A stretch of 64,000 nucleotides of DNA from an uncultured Bacteriovoracaceae bacterium (GTDB lineage Bacteria > Bdellovibrionota > Bacteriovoracia > Bacteriovoracales > Bacteriovoracaceae), in contig CALIJZ010000051.1 in NCBI GenBank assembly GCA_938017795.1, positions 1-64,000 of the forward strand. Reading direction: 5' to 3'. The notes under the pieces were generated by a model that searched no databases, was not told the origin of the DNA, and worked only from the letters and a program-made list of their open reading frames with translations. Position 1 is the stretch's first letter, and every line of letters starts with the position of its first letter. This document shows, one piece after another, positions 18,442 through 28,087 of this stretch. A program made the position numbers and the translations under genes.

Positions 18442-19499
18442 GGTCTTAATAATTTAAGAGAATTTATGAAGTTTCTACCTAGAACTCCTTGAATTCTCTT
18501 CTCACTCCACTTTCTCTGAAGCATTTCATCAACAAGTTTAGGTAAATCTAAGATAGAATTTATTCCTCTGGGCGGCATAATCATCCCATCAAAGTCACTT
18601 CCAATGGCAACACAACTTTCTCCCCCAATATTAATGGTGTGTTCAATATGATCTACTACACGAGAAATTGTTCTATTTTTTTCTTTATGGTCTAAAAAGA
18701 ATTTTTGAAACATAATTCCAATAACTCCTCCTCTATCTGCAATAGCTTTTACTTGCTTATCTGTTAGATTACGCCAATGATCACATTGTCCCTTAACGCC
18801 TGTGTGAGTAACAATAGGAGGAATTGATTTATCATGGACTTCTAGAGCATCATAAAAACCCTCTTCGCTAATATGAGCTAAATCTACAAATATTTTTTTT
18901 GAATTTAAAAATTCAACAAATTCTTTTCCTTTCTGAGTTAATCCTCTTTCTACATTTTTCTTAGGAACGCTACTTCTTCCATAACTTGATTTTGTAAAAT
19001 GAATAAGAGTTACTCTTAATAGATCTTCAAGAGTTTGCTGGCTTAGTGAGTCATAAGACTCAATACTATTGCCTCCTTGAATAACCATAAAAGCTGAATG
19101 CTTGCCCTGTTTATAATTTTCTTTATATTCAGAGTATGACCTCGTTATAGAAATATCTCTTTTGTCTTCTAATAGGGTGTTCTTCAGTGAAAGAAAGTTC
19201 TCTTCAAATGTACTTTTTCTTCTTGATGCACTTTTAAAAGGATTAGTAGTAACTGACCACATTGCTCCAGAAACTCTTGCTTCTTTAATTCTGGGAAAGT
19301 CTACATGATAAAAAAAGTTTCTACCCAATATACCTTTATTGTGTTTTTTAGTGAAATCATAACCGAATATTCGCTTCCAAATAAAAGTATCTAAATGTAA
19401 ATCTATAACATCTGTACCTAAGTATAGTTGGGCTGCCTCAAGGGAAACTTCTCGTTCTTTTGCCCAAGCTGAAGTATTAATTTGAGTATTTAAAAAAAT
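18438..19499 (-). CDS. Membrane dipeptidase, peptidase family M19, with probable ATT start
   Basis: Zinc dipeptidase of the renal-dipeptidase type, about 353 residues as called. Visible motifs are DLAHISEEGF, PIVTHTGVKG (metal His), GGVIGI and IGSDFDGM. Starting at the first standard codon (TTG, 19328) would remove the obligatory N-terminal metal motif. Read upstream in the same frame, the sequence gives DVIDLHLDTFIWKR, containing the expected HxD, then GRNFFYHVDFPRIKEA as in full-length family members. That frame is open to a TAA at 19503-19505 and holds no ATG, GTG or TTG. AAGGA at 19506-19510 sits 6 nt before ATT at 19499. ATT initiation, or a start lost by mutation or sequencing error, is inferred. 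Confidence 0.8.
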   Translation of the reverse strand: MFLNTQINTSAWAKEREVSLEAAQLYLGTDVIDLHLDTFIWKRIFGYDFTKKHNKGILGRNFFYHVDFPRIKEARVSGAMWSVTTNPFKSASRRKSTFEENFLSLKNTLLEDKRDISITRSYSEYKENYKQGKHSAFMVIQGGNSIESYDSLSQQTLEDLLRVTLIHFTKSSYGRSSVPKKNVERGLTQKGKEFVEFLNSKKIFVDLAHISEEGFYDALEVHDKSIPPIVTHTGVKGQCDHWRNLTDKQVKAIADRGGVIGIMFQKFFLDHKEKNRTISRVVDHIEHTINIGGESCVAIGSDFDGMIMPPRGINSILDLPKLVDEMLQRKWSEKRIQGVLGRNFINSLKLLRP

Positions 19500-19505
19500 A
19501 ATTTA

Positions 19506-19510
19506 TCCTT
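19506..19510 (-). promoter_or_regulatory. Shine-Dalgarno that positions an ATT start for the M19 gene
   Basis: Minus strand AAGGA followed by TAAATT and then ATT at 19499. It is the only purine-rich ribosome site upstream of the conserved HxD region, and it decides the start. Confidence 0.5.
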
Positions 19511-19588
19511 TTTTATATTGTACTTAAAATCATTGATAATTACACTCGAATTTCATCTTCCTCAATAAGAAAAATCTTCTTTCTTTGA

Positions 19589-19594
19589 TATAAT
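19589..19594 (+). promoter_or_regulatory. TATAAT box 7 nt from the start codon (leaderless candidate)
   Basis: Exact -10 consensus TATAAT, then ACTATTG and ATG at 19602. Transcription would begin at or within a base or two of the ATG. No purine-rich ribosome site and no clear -35. Confidence 0.5.
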
Positions 19595-19601
19595 ACTATT
19601 G

Positions 19602-20231
19602 ATGAAGCATTTTTTCTTTCTTTTTTTTCTAACTATTAATATTGCAAATTGTGCTGAGAATTTTTTTATTTTAGACAGTGGAAATACTCTCAAAGTCACT
19701 TCATCTGAACAAACTATTAAAATGGAGCTCTTAAAATTAGAAAGTGAGAAAAAACTTAGAACAATTCTTGTATCAACCCAAGAACTTACAAAGTATATAG
19801 ATTCTCAACTTAATATAAATCAAATTAAAGCAAAGTCAGGCCAGTCTTTACTTGGCTTTAAATCCATCATGGGAGTCATTTGGGCCTATATCTTCTGGGG
19901 TCATTTAAGTGAGAACAATAAGATTACAAAGTATTTATCAAAACATAGAAAAAAGTTCCTGGTTAAAAAAGAGAAGTTTGTGAATAAAAAGTGGGTAAAG
20001 GCTATTTTCAAAGATTGCAATACTTATCTATCAAATCTTCCAGAGTTTCTTTGGATCAGTCATAATGTAGCAGAAGCCAGTTATGGATTGTACCTATATA
20101 AGAGTTCTTCGAATGCTTATGATAATTTTCAATTATTCAAAGATAATATTATTGAGAATTTAAATGAAGGAAAAGTATTACAGGAAAAATTTATTTTAAA
20201 AATGTTAAATGCATTGGAAGGAAAAGATTAA
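19602..20231 (+). CDS. Exported protein of unknown function
   Basis: 209 residues with a hydrophobic signal peptide ([18 protein letters not shown]). The mature part has a Lys-rich middle, a Trp-rich hydrophobic stretch ([13 protein letters not shown]) and no recognisable domain. ATG at 19602 is preferred to TTG at 19599. It converges on lepA with a 4-bp overlap. The gene appears to lack a leader and ribosome site. Confidence 0.65.
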   Translation: MKHFFFLFFLTINIANCAENFFILDSGNTLKVTSSEQTIKMELLKLESEKKLRTILVSTQELTKYIDSQLNINQIKAKSGQSLLGFKSIMGVIWAYIFWGHLSENNKITKYLSKHRKKFLVKKEKFVNKKWVKAIFKDCNTYLSNLPEFLWISHNVAEASYGLYLYKSSSNAYDNFQLFKDNIIENLNEGKVLQEKFILKMLNALEGKD

Positions 20232-22024
20232 TCAACTTTTAAAACTGCTAAAAATGCCTCTTGAGGAACCTCTACATTTCCAACCATCTTCATCCGTTTC
20301 TTACCTTCTTTCTGCTTCTCTAATAGTTTTCGTTTTCTAGAAACATCTCCACCATAACATTTTGCTAAAACGTTTTTCCTTAGAGCTTTCAAAGTTTCTC
20401 GAGCAATAACTTTAGAACCAACTGCAGCTTGGATAGCAATTTCAAATTGTTGTCTATCAATAATCTTTCTTAACTTTTGAGTAAGATCACGGCCTTTATA
20501 AAAAGCATTATCTTTGTGACAAATTAGAGAAAGAGCATCAACTTTTTCACCATTAAGCATAATATCTAATCGTACAAGATTAGATTGCTTATACCCTACA
20601 AACTCATAATCCATACTAGCATAACCTTTAGTTATACTTTTTAATTGGTCATAAAAGTCAAAAACCATTTCACTTAGAGGCATCTCATAAACAATCTGAA
20701 CTCTATCTTCAGTAAGATATTTTAAATCTTTTTGAGTCCCTCTTTTATCCTGACAAAGCTTCATGATTTTACCAACATACTCGTTAGGCACGTGAATAGA
20801 GATTTCAACATAAGGCTCACTAATACTTTCTATATCTCCAACCTCTGGGAGTTCTGACGGATTATCAATATAAAGAGTTTCTTGCTTAGCTGTTAAAACT
20901 TGGTAATTACAACTTGGAGCTGTTGAAATCAAAGTTAGATCATGCTCTCTTTCAAGTCTTTCTTGAATGATACTCATATGTAAAAGGCCTAAAAAACCAC
21001 ATCGAAATCCAAAACCTAAAGCTTTAGAAGTTTCAGGTTCGTAAGTAAATGAAGAATCATTTAGAGCAAGCTTTTCTAGTGCATCTTTCAAGTTTTCATA
21101 ATCATCACTAATTACTGGGTAAACGCCACAAAAAACCATTGGTTTGATTTCTTCATAACCAGCAAGACTAGGAGTCTCTTTTTTATTAGAATGAACAATC
21201 GTATCGCCGACTTTAACATCACGAATTGTTTTAATCCCACAAATGACTAATCCAACCTCACCTGCACTCAAAGTTTTTACATCACTATAATAAGGCTCAT
21301 TAACTGCAAGCTTTAAAACTTCATAGGAGCCTTCTGATTCTTTAAAGTAAATTTTATCTTTTAACTTTAATTCACCTTCAAAAACTCTGACTAGGATGAC
21401 AACACCTCTATAAGGATCAAACCAAGAATCAAAAATTAAAGCTTGTAGATTGTTAGTCTTTAAACCTGTGGGATGAGGAACTTCTGACACTATTTTTTCA
21501 AAAACTTCTTCTACCCCAAGTCCAGTCTTAGCACTGATCTGACATGCGTCCATTGCTTCAATGCCAATCACATCTTCAATCTCTTGAGAGACTCTTTCAC
21601 AATCAGCATGTGGAAGATCGATTTTATTTAAAACTGGAACAATTTCTAAATCATTATCAAGAGCAAGGTAAACGTTAGCTAAGGTTTGGGCTTCAACTCC
21701 TTGCGAAGAATCAACAACTAAAAGAGCTCCTTCACATGAAGCAAGTGATCGACTCACCTCATAAGTAAAATCAACATGTCCGGGAGTATCAATTAGATTA
21801 AAAAAATAATCTTCTCCGTCTTTAGCTTTATATTTAATTCTAACTGTCTGAGCCTTAATAGTAATACCACGCTCTTTTTCAAGATCCATATTATCTAAAA
21901 ACTGATCAGACATTTCTCTTTGAGAAAGAGTTTGAGTAATCTCAATCATCCTATCAGCCAGGGTAGATTTCCCATGGTCAATATGAGCAATAATTGAAAA
22001 ATTTCTAATTTTAGTAGGATCCAT
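20228..22024 (-). CDS. lepA: Elongation factor 4 (LepA) GTPase
   Basis: Ribosome-associated translational GTPase that back-translocates or remodels stalled complexes. G1 [14 protein letters not shown]2 RGITI, G3 DTPGHVDF, G4 NKIDLPHAD are all intact. The LepA-only C-terminal domain ends [25 protein letters not shown]. 598 residues, standard. AAGG 6 nt before ATG. Last gene of the ktr cluster (45-nt gap). Confidence 0.98.
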   Translation of the reverse strand: MDPTKIRNFSIIAHIDHGKSTLADRMIEITQTLSQREMSDQFLDNMDLEKERGITIKAQTVRIKYKAKDGEDYFFNLIDTPGHVDFTYEVSRSLASCEGALLVVDSSQGVEAQTLANVYLALDNDLEIVPVLNKIDLPHADCERVSQEIEDVIGIEAMDACQISAKTGLGVEEVFEKIVSEVPHPTGLKTNNLQALIFDSWFDPYRGVVILVRVFEGELKLKDKIYFKESEGSYEVLKLAVNEPYYSDVKTLSAGEVGLVICGIKTIRDVKVGDTIVHSNKKETPSLAGYEEIKPMVFCGVYPVISDDYENLKDALEKLALNDSSFTYEPETSKALGFGFRCGFLGLLHMSIIQERLEREHDLTLISTAPSCNYQVLTAKQETLYIDNPSELPEVGDIESISEPYVEISIHVPNEYVGKIMKLCQDKRGTQKDLKYLTEDRVQIVYEMPLSEMVFDFYDQLKSITKGYASMDYEFVGYKQSNLVRLDIMLNGEKVDALSLICHKDNAFYKGRDLTQKLRKIIDRQQFEIAIQAAVGSKVIARETLKALRKNVLAKCYGGDVSRKRKLLEKQKEGKKRMKMVGNVEVPQEAFLAVLKVD

Positions 22025-22069
22025 TGAGCCTTAGCTTACAAGAGATTGATCCTTTTTTATAGGTAATTC

Positions 22070-23221
22070 TTAAGTGAACATTTCCTTTGAAATGATCATA
22101 ATATAGTAATCTAGAGCACTCTCTTTCCCTCTAATCGGGATAATATTAGCAAAGCCCTTAAATTCCTGTTCTTTAAGCTCATCATCGATAATTTTTTTAG
22201 TGAGAAACTCTACCTCTTCATTTTCGATTTTGGTCTTTCTCTTTAATGCTATTTCATAAACATTCTTCACGCTCTCAGGAAGGATAGTCTCTTTGATATT
22301 CTTTTGAAGGACATCATCAGACTTGATATTTAATAAAGAATACAAAGAATTATTAAGATAAACTAAGCCACCTTCAGCATCAGATACAATGACATTTTTC
22401 TTTACAAGATTAGCCAAAATATCAAATTTTCTTAATTCAACTGAAATTCGGTCTGCTCTCAGTTCTTCGAAGCGTTTCAAGTTCCTAATCATTTTGTTTA
22501 TATCTTTTGATAAGGCCCCAATTTCATCATCTTGCTTATAGTAAATTGAGACATCAAAGTTACATTCTTGAAGTTCTCGAATAGCTTCAGAGATCTTTCT
22601 AAATGGAAGAGAAACTCTTTGTGGGATAATCAAACTAATAAGTAGAGTACCAAGAGCCGTTAACAATAAAGTCCACAACATATGATTTTTTGTTTGCTTT
22701 ACCCTAGTTCTAATTTGAACTTCTTTTTCTTGAACAATATTAAATTTTTTATCAACGATATTAGAATAAGAATTTAAAATATCATCTGAGTAACCTCGAA
22801 TAGTATCAACAACAAGAGGATTTTTGTTTTGATTTAAGTCATCTGATTTTTCTACAAAGTCTGTAAATTTTTTAACAATAGTAACTGTTTGAGTTATTGT
22901 TTCTTCCATTTCAGACTTTTTATAAACAACACTCATCCGGCTTAGCTGAGCCAATAGATTACTTAAAGTATTTTGTAATCTTTTTACATCTGAATCCGTG
23001 GCTTTAAGATTAGAAAAGTTTCTTTGGATTTTTAAAATATCAAGAGTTGAGGTTCTAAGAGCATCTGAAAGAGATGACTCAACATTCAAACTAGCCATTT
23101 TGTTTTGGATATCATCATTTAATTTATCAAGAAAATAAAACGATGAAAGCCCCATGATTAAAACAATAATAAAAGAGCACATAAATGCGACTTGTATTCT
23201 TCTTTTTAATGAAAAATTCAT
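22070..23221 (-). CDS. Membrane sensor: four-helix periplasmic domain, HAMP and PAS, no output domain
   Basis: 383 residues. Transmembrane helix 1 is about 13-31, a helical periplasmic sensor (about 32-180) follows, transmembrane helix 2 is about 182-202, then HAMP (PQRVSLPFRKISEAIREL...DEIGALSKDINKM) and a PAS-like domain (KNVIVSDAEGGLVYLNNSLYSLL). No kinase, methyl-accepting or cyclase domain follows. It lies 11 nt after ktrA, so it may sense ionic or envelope state for K+ uptake; this is inference. Confidence 0.8.
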   Translation of the reverse strand: MNFSLKRRIQVAFMCSFIIVLIMGLSSFYFLDKLNDDIQNKMASLNVESSLSDALRTSTLDILKIQRNFSNLKATDSDVKRLQNTLSNLLAQLSRMSVVYKKSEMEETITQTVTIVKKFTDFVEKSDDLNQNKNPLVVDTIRGYSDDILNSYSNIVDKKFNIVQEKEVQIRTRVKQTKNHMLWTLLLTALGTLLISLIIPQRVSLPFRKISEAIRELQECNFDVSIYYKQDDEIGALSKDINKMIRNLKRFEELRADRISVELRKFDILANLVKKNVIVSDAEGGLVYLNNSLYSLLNIKSDDVLQKNIKETILPESVKNVYEIALKRKTKIENEEVEFLTKKIIDDELKEQEFKGFANIIPIRGKESALDYYIMIISKEMFT

Positions 23222-23232
23222 CTCTTAGCCTT

Positions 23233-23925
23233 TTACTTAGAAAGATCTTTGAACAATCTATCAAAGTTTTTATCACTTCCCACTATTGCAATAATATCAT
23301 CTGCATGAATCTCATCCATTGGAAGGGGTGCTTCATTTATTTCAACTCGAAATGAAGATTTTCCATCCTGAGCAACATAAGGAACTTTTTTCTCCAAGGC
23401 GACAATATTTAAAGAATAATTTGTTTTTATTTGAGTTTCAGCAATTGTTTTACCGTGAAATTTTTTTCCTAGTTTCAATTGCACTAAAGAATATCCAGTA
23501 GCAAAACTATATTGTTGGATAATATAAGGAGCTACAATCTTAGAAGCAATAATATTTCCCATTTGCTCTTCAACTTTAACGATTTCACTAGCACCAATTT
23601 CAATGAGTACATTTTCATGTAATTGATTTGTGGCCCTGGCAATAATTCTACCGACGCCAAGTTTTCTAAGCATAGCAACGGCCATAATACTCATCTGAAT
23701 ATTATCTCCAATTGCAATTATAGCGACATCAATATCTGATATATTTACGGCTCTCAATGCTTTCTCATCTGTAACATCAACTGTGATTGCATGAGTAACA
23801 AGGTCTTTAATTTTTTCGACTAATTCAGAATTACTATCAATAGCAATAACTTCAATACCTTTATCTGCAAGCTTAGTTGCAACCTTGGCACCAAAATTTC
23901 CTAAACCTATAACTGAAACTAACAT
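23233..23925 (-). CDS. ktrA: KtrA/TrkA-type K+ channel gating subunit (RCK)
   Basis: Cytoplasmic nucleotide-binding ring that gates KtrB. The RCK_N Rossmann domain shows SVIGLGNFGAKVATKLADKG (GxGxxG) and the acidic IDSN that ends strand 2. The RCK_C domain includes KLGKKFHGKTIAETQI. 230 residues, as for single-RCK KtrA/KtrC. It is 14 nt downstream of ktrB in one operon. Confidence 0.95.
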   Translation of the reverse strand: MLVSVIGLGNFGAKVATKLADKGIEVIAIDSNSELVEKIKDLVTHAITVDVTDEKALRAVNISDIDVAIIAIGDNIQMSIMAVAMLRKLGVGRIIARATNQLHENVLIEIGASEIVKVEEQMGNIIASKIVAPYIIQQYSFATGYSLVQLKLGKKFHGKTIAETQIKTNYSLNIVALEKKVPYVAQDGKSSFRVEINEAPLPMDEIHADDIIAIVGSDKNFDRLFKDLSK

Positions 23926-23939
23926 ACTACTAAATCCCT

Positions 23940-25661
23940 TTAGCCTATCATAACTCTTCCTTCAGAATATTGCACCTTAGAAGGAAGAGTTTTCATTTGA
24001 TTAAAAGCTAAAACAAGAGTTAAAGGGCCAACTCTTCCTATAAACATTAAAAGTATAATAAAAAACTTACCAATTGGACTAAATTCTGAGGTTATACCAA
24101 GACTTAAACCTACTGTACCAAAAGCACTAACTGTTTCAAAAAATAAACTTCCAAAAGCTAAATTAGGCTCAACTTTTAATAAAATTATAAAGAAAACAGT
24201 GAAGATACTCATGGCAATAATAAATAAAGCAACTGAGCGAACATATAAGGAATTTGGAATTCTTCTGTTAAAGAATTCTATTTCACTTCTACCTTGAAGT
24301 GTTGCTTTTACAGATTGAATTAAAATGGCAAAAGTAGTTGTTTTTAAACCACCTCCGGTCGATCCAGGCGAAGCACCAATGAACATTAGTATACACATAA
24401 AATAAATTGTATGCATGTGGAGATTAGAAAATTCAATTGTGTTGAAACCTGCTGTTCTTGTAGTCACAGATTGAAAAATCGAGATCACAACCTTATCAAT
24501 TAGTGAATAAGCATCAAGTGTATTTAAGAATTCACTGAAAAAGAAAGAAAAAGAACCAACTAAGACGAGAGCAACGTTTGTATAAAGAACTATTTTAGAG
24601 TGCAGCGTAAAATTTTTAAACTTCTTCTTTTTATAAAAATTCACTTTGATATCTTTCATGACAAAAAAACCTAAACCACCCAATAAAATCAAAACCATAA
24701 TAACTGTATTTACAAAATAATTCGTTTTGTATTGAACCAAAGAATCAGAAAAAAGAGCAAACCCAGCATTGCAAAAAGCTGAAACAGAATGAAAAAGACC
24801 ATTAAACATAGCTTCGCCTAGGTCTTGGCCTTCATAAACAAATGCAGCTGTGAGTAAAATGGCTCCCCATAACTCTATGAACAAGGTCAATTTAATAATC
24901 TCTATGATCATGTCTATTAGCTCTTCAAAGCTAGAAATATCCAATATCCCTTTCATCAAAACCTGCTCCTTCATTCCAAAGGATTTACCAAGTAGGATGG
25001 TCATTGAAGTTGTAAGAGTCATGATTCCAAGACCACCAACTTGAATTAGAAAGAGCATGAAGACTTGACCAATTAGAGTAAAGTTTTCACCTATTGCAAA
25101 TGGTGCTAAACCTGTGACACATGCCGCTGAAGTAGACATAAAAAAAGCATCAATATAACTAAGCTCAAAGCCTTCTTGATGTGCAAAAGGCAATGATATC
25201 AACATAGCTCCAAATAAAATTAAACCCATAAATGTTAAAATAACTAATTGCGCAGGATTTAATTTAATTTTTTCAAGAAGACCTACTTGATATTGTAGTT
25301 TTTCATCCTCATTACTTTCTTTGTTTTGTATATATCTAAAAATAATTGATGCTATTGCATGAAAAATTACTAACCAAAAAGTAAATTCGAAGTCTCCCCA
25401 AACAATAAAGAAAGCTGGCAGAGTTATAAAAAGATGTACTTTGGTTCTAAAGAAATCTAAAAAGTTTTTAAATTTTGTAATAGTGAATAGTGATGAAACT
25501 AGAATTATTACCGGAGTAATATAGACAAGTAAGGGCAGTGATTTAGACATCCATGCTTTAGGAGCTTGGTCAACATGGTAGTTTAAAAAATATAAAACGA
25601 TATACCCAACGCTGGCAATTAGGTCTAAACTCGCTCCTATGCTAGGAAAGTACTTTCTCAT
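23940..25661 (-). CDS. ktrB: KtrB/TrkH-type K+ (Na+-coupled) transporter
   Basis: A 573-residue membrane protein with four M-P-M repeats. Pore-loop filters are readable: SAACVTGL, SAFCNAGFALF, TTRTAGFNT and SAFGTVGLSLG, each with the central Gly that lines the K+ filter. It has an extra roughly 120-residue N-terminus with four more hydrophobic segments compared with classical KtrB. First gene of the ktrB-ktrA-sensor-lepA run. Confidence 0.95.
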   Translation of the reverse strand: MRKYFPSIGASLDLIASVGYIVLYFLNYHVDQAPKAWMSKSLPLLVYITPVIILVSSLFTITKFKNFLDFFRTKVHLFITLPAFFIVWGDFEFTFWLVIFHAIASIIFRYIQNKESNEDEKLQYQVGLLEKIKLNPAQLVILTFMGLILFGAMLISLPFAHQEGFELSYIDAFFMSTSAACVTGLAPFAIGENFTLIGQVFMLFLIQVGGLGIMTLTTSMTILLGKSFGMKEQVLMKGILDISSFEELIDMIIEIIKLTLFIELWGAILLTAAFVYEGQDLGEAMFNGLFHSVSAFCNAGFALFSDSLVQYKTNYFVNTVIMVLILLGGLGFFVMKDIKVNFYKKKKFKNFTLHSKIVLYTNVALVLVGSFSFFFSEFLNTLDAYSLIDKVVISIFQSVTTRTAGFNTIEFSNLHMHTIYFMCILMFIGASPGSTGGGLKTTTFAILIQSVKATLQGRSEIEFFNRRIPNSLYVRSVALFIIAMSIFTVFFIILLKVEPNLAFGSLFFETVSAFGTVGLSLGITSEFSPIGKFFIILLMFIGRVGPLTLVLAFNQMKTLPSKVQYSEGRVMIG

Positions 25662-25775
25662 CTACTTTTGAGAATTCCTTCAAGCAAACGTTCTGTCAAC
25701 AAAGTCTTTTGAGATTTGATTCAAATCATCTTCTTTAATAGAATCTAAGAAGAAATATTCTAAAGGAGATAGGCA

Positions 25776-26585
25776 ATGATAGTGAATGGATTTACGAAGC
25801 TTTTATTAATACTTTTATTTGTGGGTTGTGCTAGCGCAGAAAGATCACCTCAAATGAAAAAAGCTGATTTACTATTTGGAAAAGGAACAAATGCTTTAAT
25901 GAAAGGCGATTTTACGTCTGCCTTGAGGTTTTTAACATCTGCTTCGAAGATTGATCCTAAAAGAAGTGACATTCATAATAACTTAGGAATGGCCTATTAT
26001 TTTAAGAAAAGTAAAAGAAATGCTTTTAAGCATATTAAGCACGCAATAAAATTAGACAATAAAAACACAGAAGCAAAAAGTAATCTTGCATCTATCTACC
26101 TAGAAGCCGGGAGACATAAAAAGGCTCAGAGGCTTTATCAAGCTACTCTTGAAGATCTGACTTATGACAAGCACTTTCAAACTTATTATAACTTAGGAGT
26201 AATTTCTTTAAAGCAAAAGAAAATATCAAAAGCCATAAAATATTTTAATATGTCTGTAAGTGAGAATGAATACAGTTGTAACGCTCTTTACCAACTTGGA
26301 ATACTCTCTCTTAAAAGACAAGATTATACACAAGCAGTAAGCAACTTTGATCAAGGGACAAATGGACCTTGTTACACGTCTGAACCTAATCAATATTACT
26401 TGGGACTAAGTTACCAAAAATCTGGAGACAATGCTTTAGCTACAAAAACTTTTAATCAATTCATTAACAAGTTTCCAAACAGTAAGTATTCTCCATTAGC
26501 AAAAAAGAAACTTTCGTCTATGGGATCTAATGTTGATTCAAATTTCATTTACTCACAAAAGCCTGTAAATGAAATAAATCAATAA
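25776..26585 (+). CDS. TPR lipoprotein, PilF/PilW/Tgl-like
   Basis: A 269-residue lipoprotein. The signal peptide ends in lipobox LFVGC (Cys near 18). At least five tetratricopeptide repeats follow (for example SDIHNNLGMAYYFKKSKRNAF and KHFQTYYNLGVISLKQKKISKA). This is the plan of the pilotins PilF/PilW/Tgl that help assemble the type IV pilus secretin; pili are needed for prey entry in Bdellovibrio. Pilus assignment is inference, since no pil genes are adjacent. Good ribosome site AAAGGAG. The RodZ-like gene starts 6 nt later. Confidence 0.75.
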   Translation: MIVNGFTKLLLILLFVGCASAERSPQMKKADLLFGKGTNALMKGDFTSALRFLTSASKIDPKRSDIHNNLGMAYYFKKSKRNAFKHIKHAIKLDNKNTEAKSNLASIYLEAGRHKKAQRLYQATLEDLTYDKHFQTYYNLGVISLKQKKISKAIKYFNMSVSENEYSCNALYQLGILSLKRQDYTQAVSNFDQGTNGPCYTSEPNQYYLGLSYQKSGDNALATKTFNQFINKFPNSKYSPLAKKKLSSMGSNVDSNFIYSQKPVNEINQ

Positions 26586-26591
26586 TTTAAA

Positions 26592-27635
26592 ATGGAAGAA
26601 ACCAGCACTAATTTACAAATAGGTACTTATCTACGAGATCTAAGAACGAAGGCTAATATTGATTTAGACTCTATAGCCAATAAATCTAAAATCAGCTTGA
26701 AAGTTTTAAAAAAACTTGAAGACAACCTTTTAGATGAACTACCTTCAAAAACTTATGTTAAAGGTTTTGTTAAGTCATATTGCAGTATAATTAAAATAGA
26801 TCCTTCTGAAGCATTGAGTATTTTAGATAAAGACTATGAGACTATTACCCCTGATAGTAACCAACAAAAACTTGAAAAAACTGACAAAAATTTCTCGACA
26901 GATGAAGCAGCATCTAAAATTAAAGGGTTTTCGAGCAATGTTAAATTAAGCTCTTTTTTAGTATTTCTTCTACCTATCATTGGAATCACATACTTTCTTT
27001 ATTCACCTGGATCTCAAGACAGCAATACAGAAATCACTAAAACAAGCAACTCGACCCTAGCAAGAGATGATAAAAAGACTACCACCTCTACTCAAGTAAA
27101 AAATGATTCTCTTGAAACAAAAGTTGTTATTAGCACTACAACAACGACTAAGACTACAACAACTACTACCGCCCCAATCCAACAAGTTGTCGTAACTAGC
27201 GAAGAGGATCTTCCATTTAAAGTCTTTAAAGATTTAGGTCGACCATCTTATTATTTAGGTCAACGCTCTACAGAGTTTATTCCTAAAAAATTCAGACATA
27301 TAAGAGATGGTTTTAATACTGTTTATATAAATGCTGATGGTGGCTCATCATGGATAAGATATAAAGTAGATGATGAGAAAATTGTTACTAAGACTTTAAG
27401 AGATGGAGCAAATGTATATTTAAGAGGTAATTCGTTTTATATTACAACTGGCAACTATAATGCAATTAGCATTTATTTCAATAATAGATTTATAGAATCT
27501 TCTAGCTCTAAAGAGTTTAGGCGATTGATTTTCCCAGTCAATGAGTATACTGAGCATAAAAGACCTCTTTTTATCAATCACAAAAAGAAGACTTATTTTT
27601 ATATGGATTATATGATGCTCATGAACTCACTTTAA
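26592..27635 (+). CDS. RodZ-like protein: HTH, one membrane helix, Thr-rich linker, DUF4115-like end
   Basis: 347 residues. Cytoplasmic Cro/CI-like HTH (about 8-75: IGTYLRDLRTKANIDLDSIA...LPSKTYVKGFVKSYC) as in RodZ, which links MreB to the wall machinery. Transmembrane segment about 119-137. Periplasmic linker is almost pure Thr at 181-193. The C-terminal domain (about 225-330) with SSWIRYKVDDEKI resembles DUF4115. It sits with the TPR lipoprotein and close to mtgA and MltD genes, which fits cell-shape control. No Shine-Dalgarno is visible. 9-bp 3' overlap with trmL. Confidence 0.8.
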   Translation: MEETSTNLQIGTYLRDLRTKANIDLDSIANKSKISLKVLKKLEDNLLDELPSKTYVKGFVKSYCSIIKIDPSEALSILDKDYETITPDSNQQKLEKTDKNFSTDEAASKIKGFSSNVKLSSFLVFLLPIIGITYFLYSPGSQDSNTEITKTSNSTLARDDKKTTTSTQVKNDSLETKVVISTTTTTKTTTTTTAPIQQVVVTSEEDLPFKVFKDLGRPSYYLGQRSTEFIPKKFRHIRDGFNTVYINADGGSSWIRYKVDDEKIVTKTLRDGANVYLRGNSFYITTGNYNAISIYFNNRFIESSSSKEFRRLIFPVNEYTEHKRPLFINHKKKTYFYMDYMMLMNSL

Positions 27636-28085
27636 GTTTCTTAAGCATTCATATGCAATTGCAGTTACAGAATTAGATAAATTTAATGATCTAATCAATT
27701 CAGAATACATCGGTAATTTATAAATTGATTCATAATAAGTCTTCATTAAATGATCAGGAAAGCCTTTGGTTTCACTGCCAAAAACTAGATATGAATCTCC
27801 TTCGTAAGGTGCTTCATCATATAATTGTTCAGTAAAGTTATCAAAAAGGAGAATACTCTTAGGATTTTCATTTTCTATGAAGTGATCCCAGTTATCATAT
27901 TCTTTTAAATTAAGATGCTTCCAATAATCAAGGCCAGCTCTTCTTACTGCTTTTTCAGTAATATCAAATCCATAAGGCTTAATTAATATCAGCTCGATAT
28001 TTAAAGCAACGCATGTTCTTCCAATGCTTCCAGTATTTCCAGGTATTTCAGGCTGAAATAAAACAACTTTAAAATTGAGATCCAA
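27627..28085 (-). CDS. trmL: tRNA (cytidine/uridine-34 2'-O)-methyltransferase
   Basis: SPOUT-class methyltransferase acting on the wobble base of tRNA-Leu. FQPEIPGNTGSIGRTC at the N-terminus, KAVRRAGLDYW in the middle, FGSETKGFP and the C-terminal knot segment SLNLSNSVTAIAYE are family hallmarks. 152 residues. The start is TTG just 2 nt after the pepA stop, so it probably depends on pepA translation. Confidence 0.93.
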   Translation of the reverse strand: MDLNFKVVLFQPEIPGNTGSIGRTCVALNIELILIKPYGFDITEKAVRRAGLDYWKHLNLKEYDNWDHFIENENPKSILLFDNFTEQLYDEAPYEGDSYLVFGSETKGFPDHLMKTYYESIYKLPMYSELIRSLNLSNSVTAIAYECLRNLK

Positions 28086-28087
28086 AA

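Noticed and set aside
19602-20231. Toxin or effector role for the small exported protein
   Set aside because: Only a signal peptide and Trp-rich stretch are visible; no catalytic or toxin motif.
24850-25044. Open frame antisense to ktrB, and similar antisense frames throughout
   Set aside because: No ribosome site, no protein-like composition and full overlap with well-supported genes; AT-rich codon use produces such shadows.
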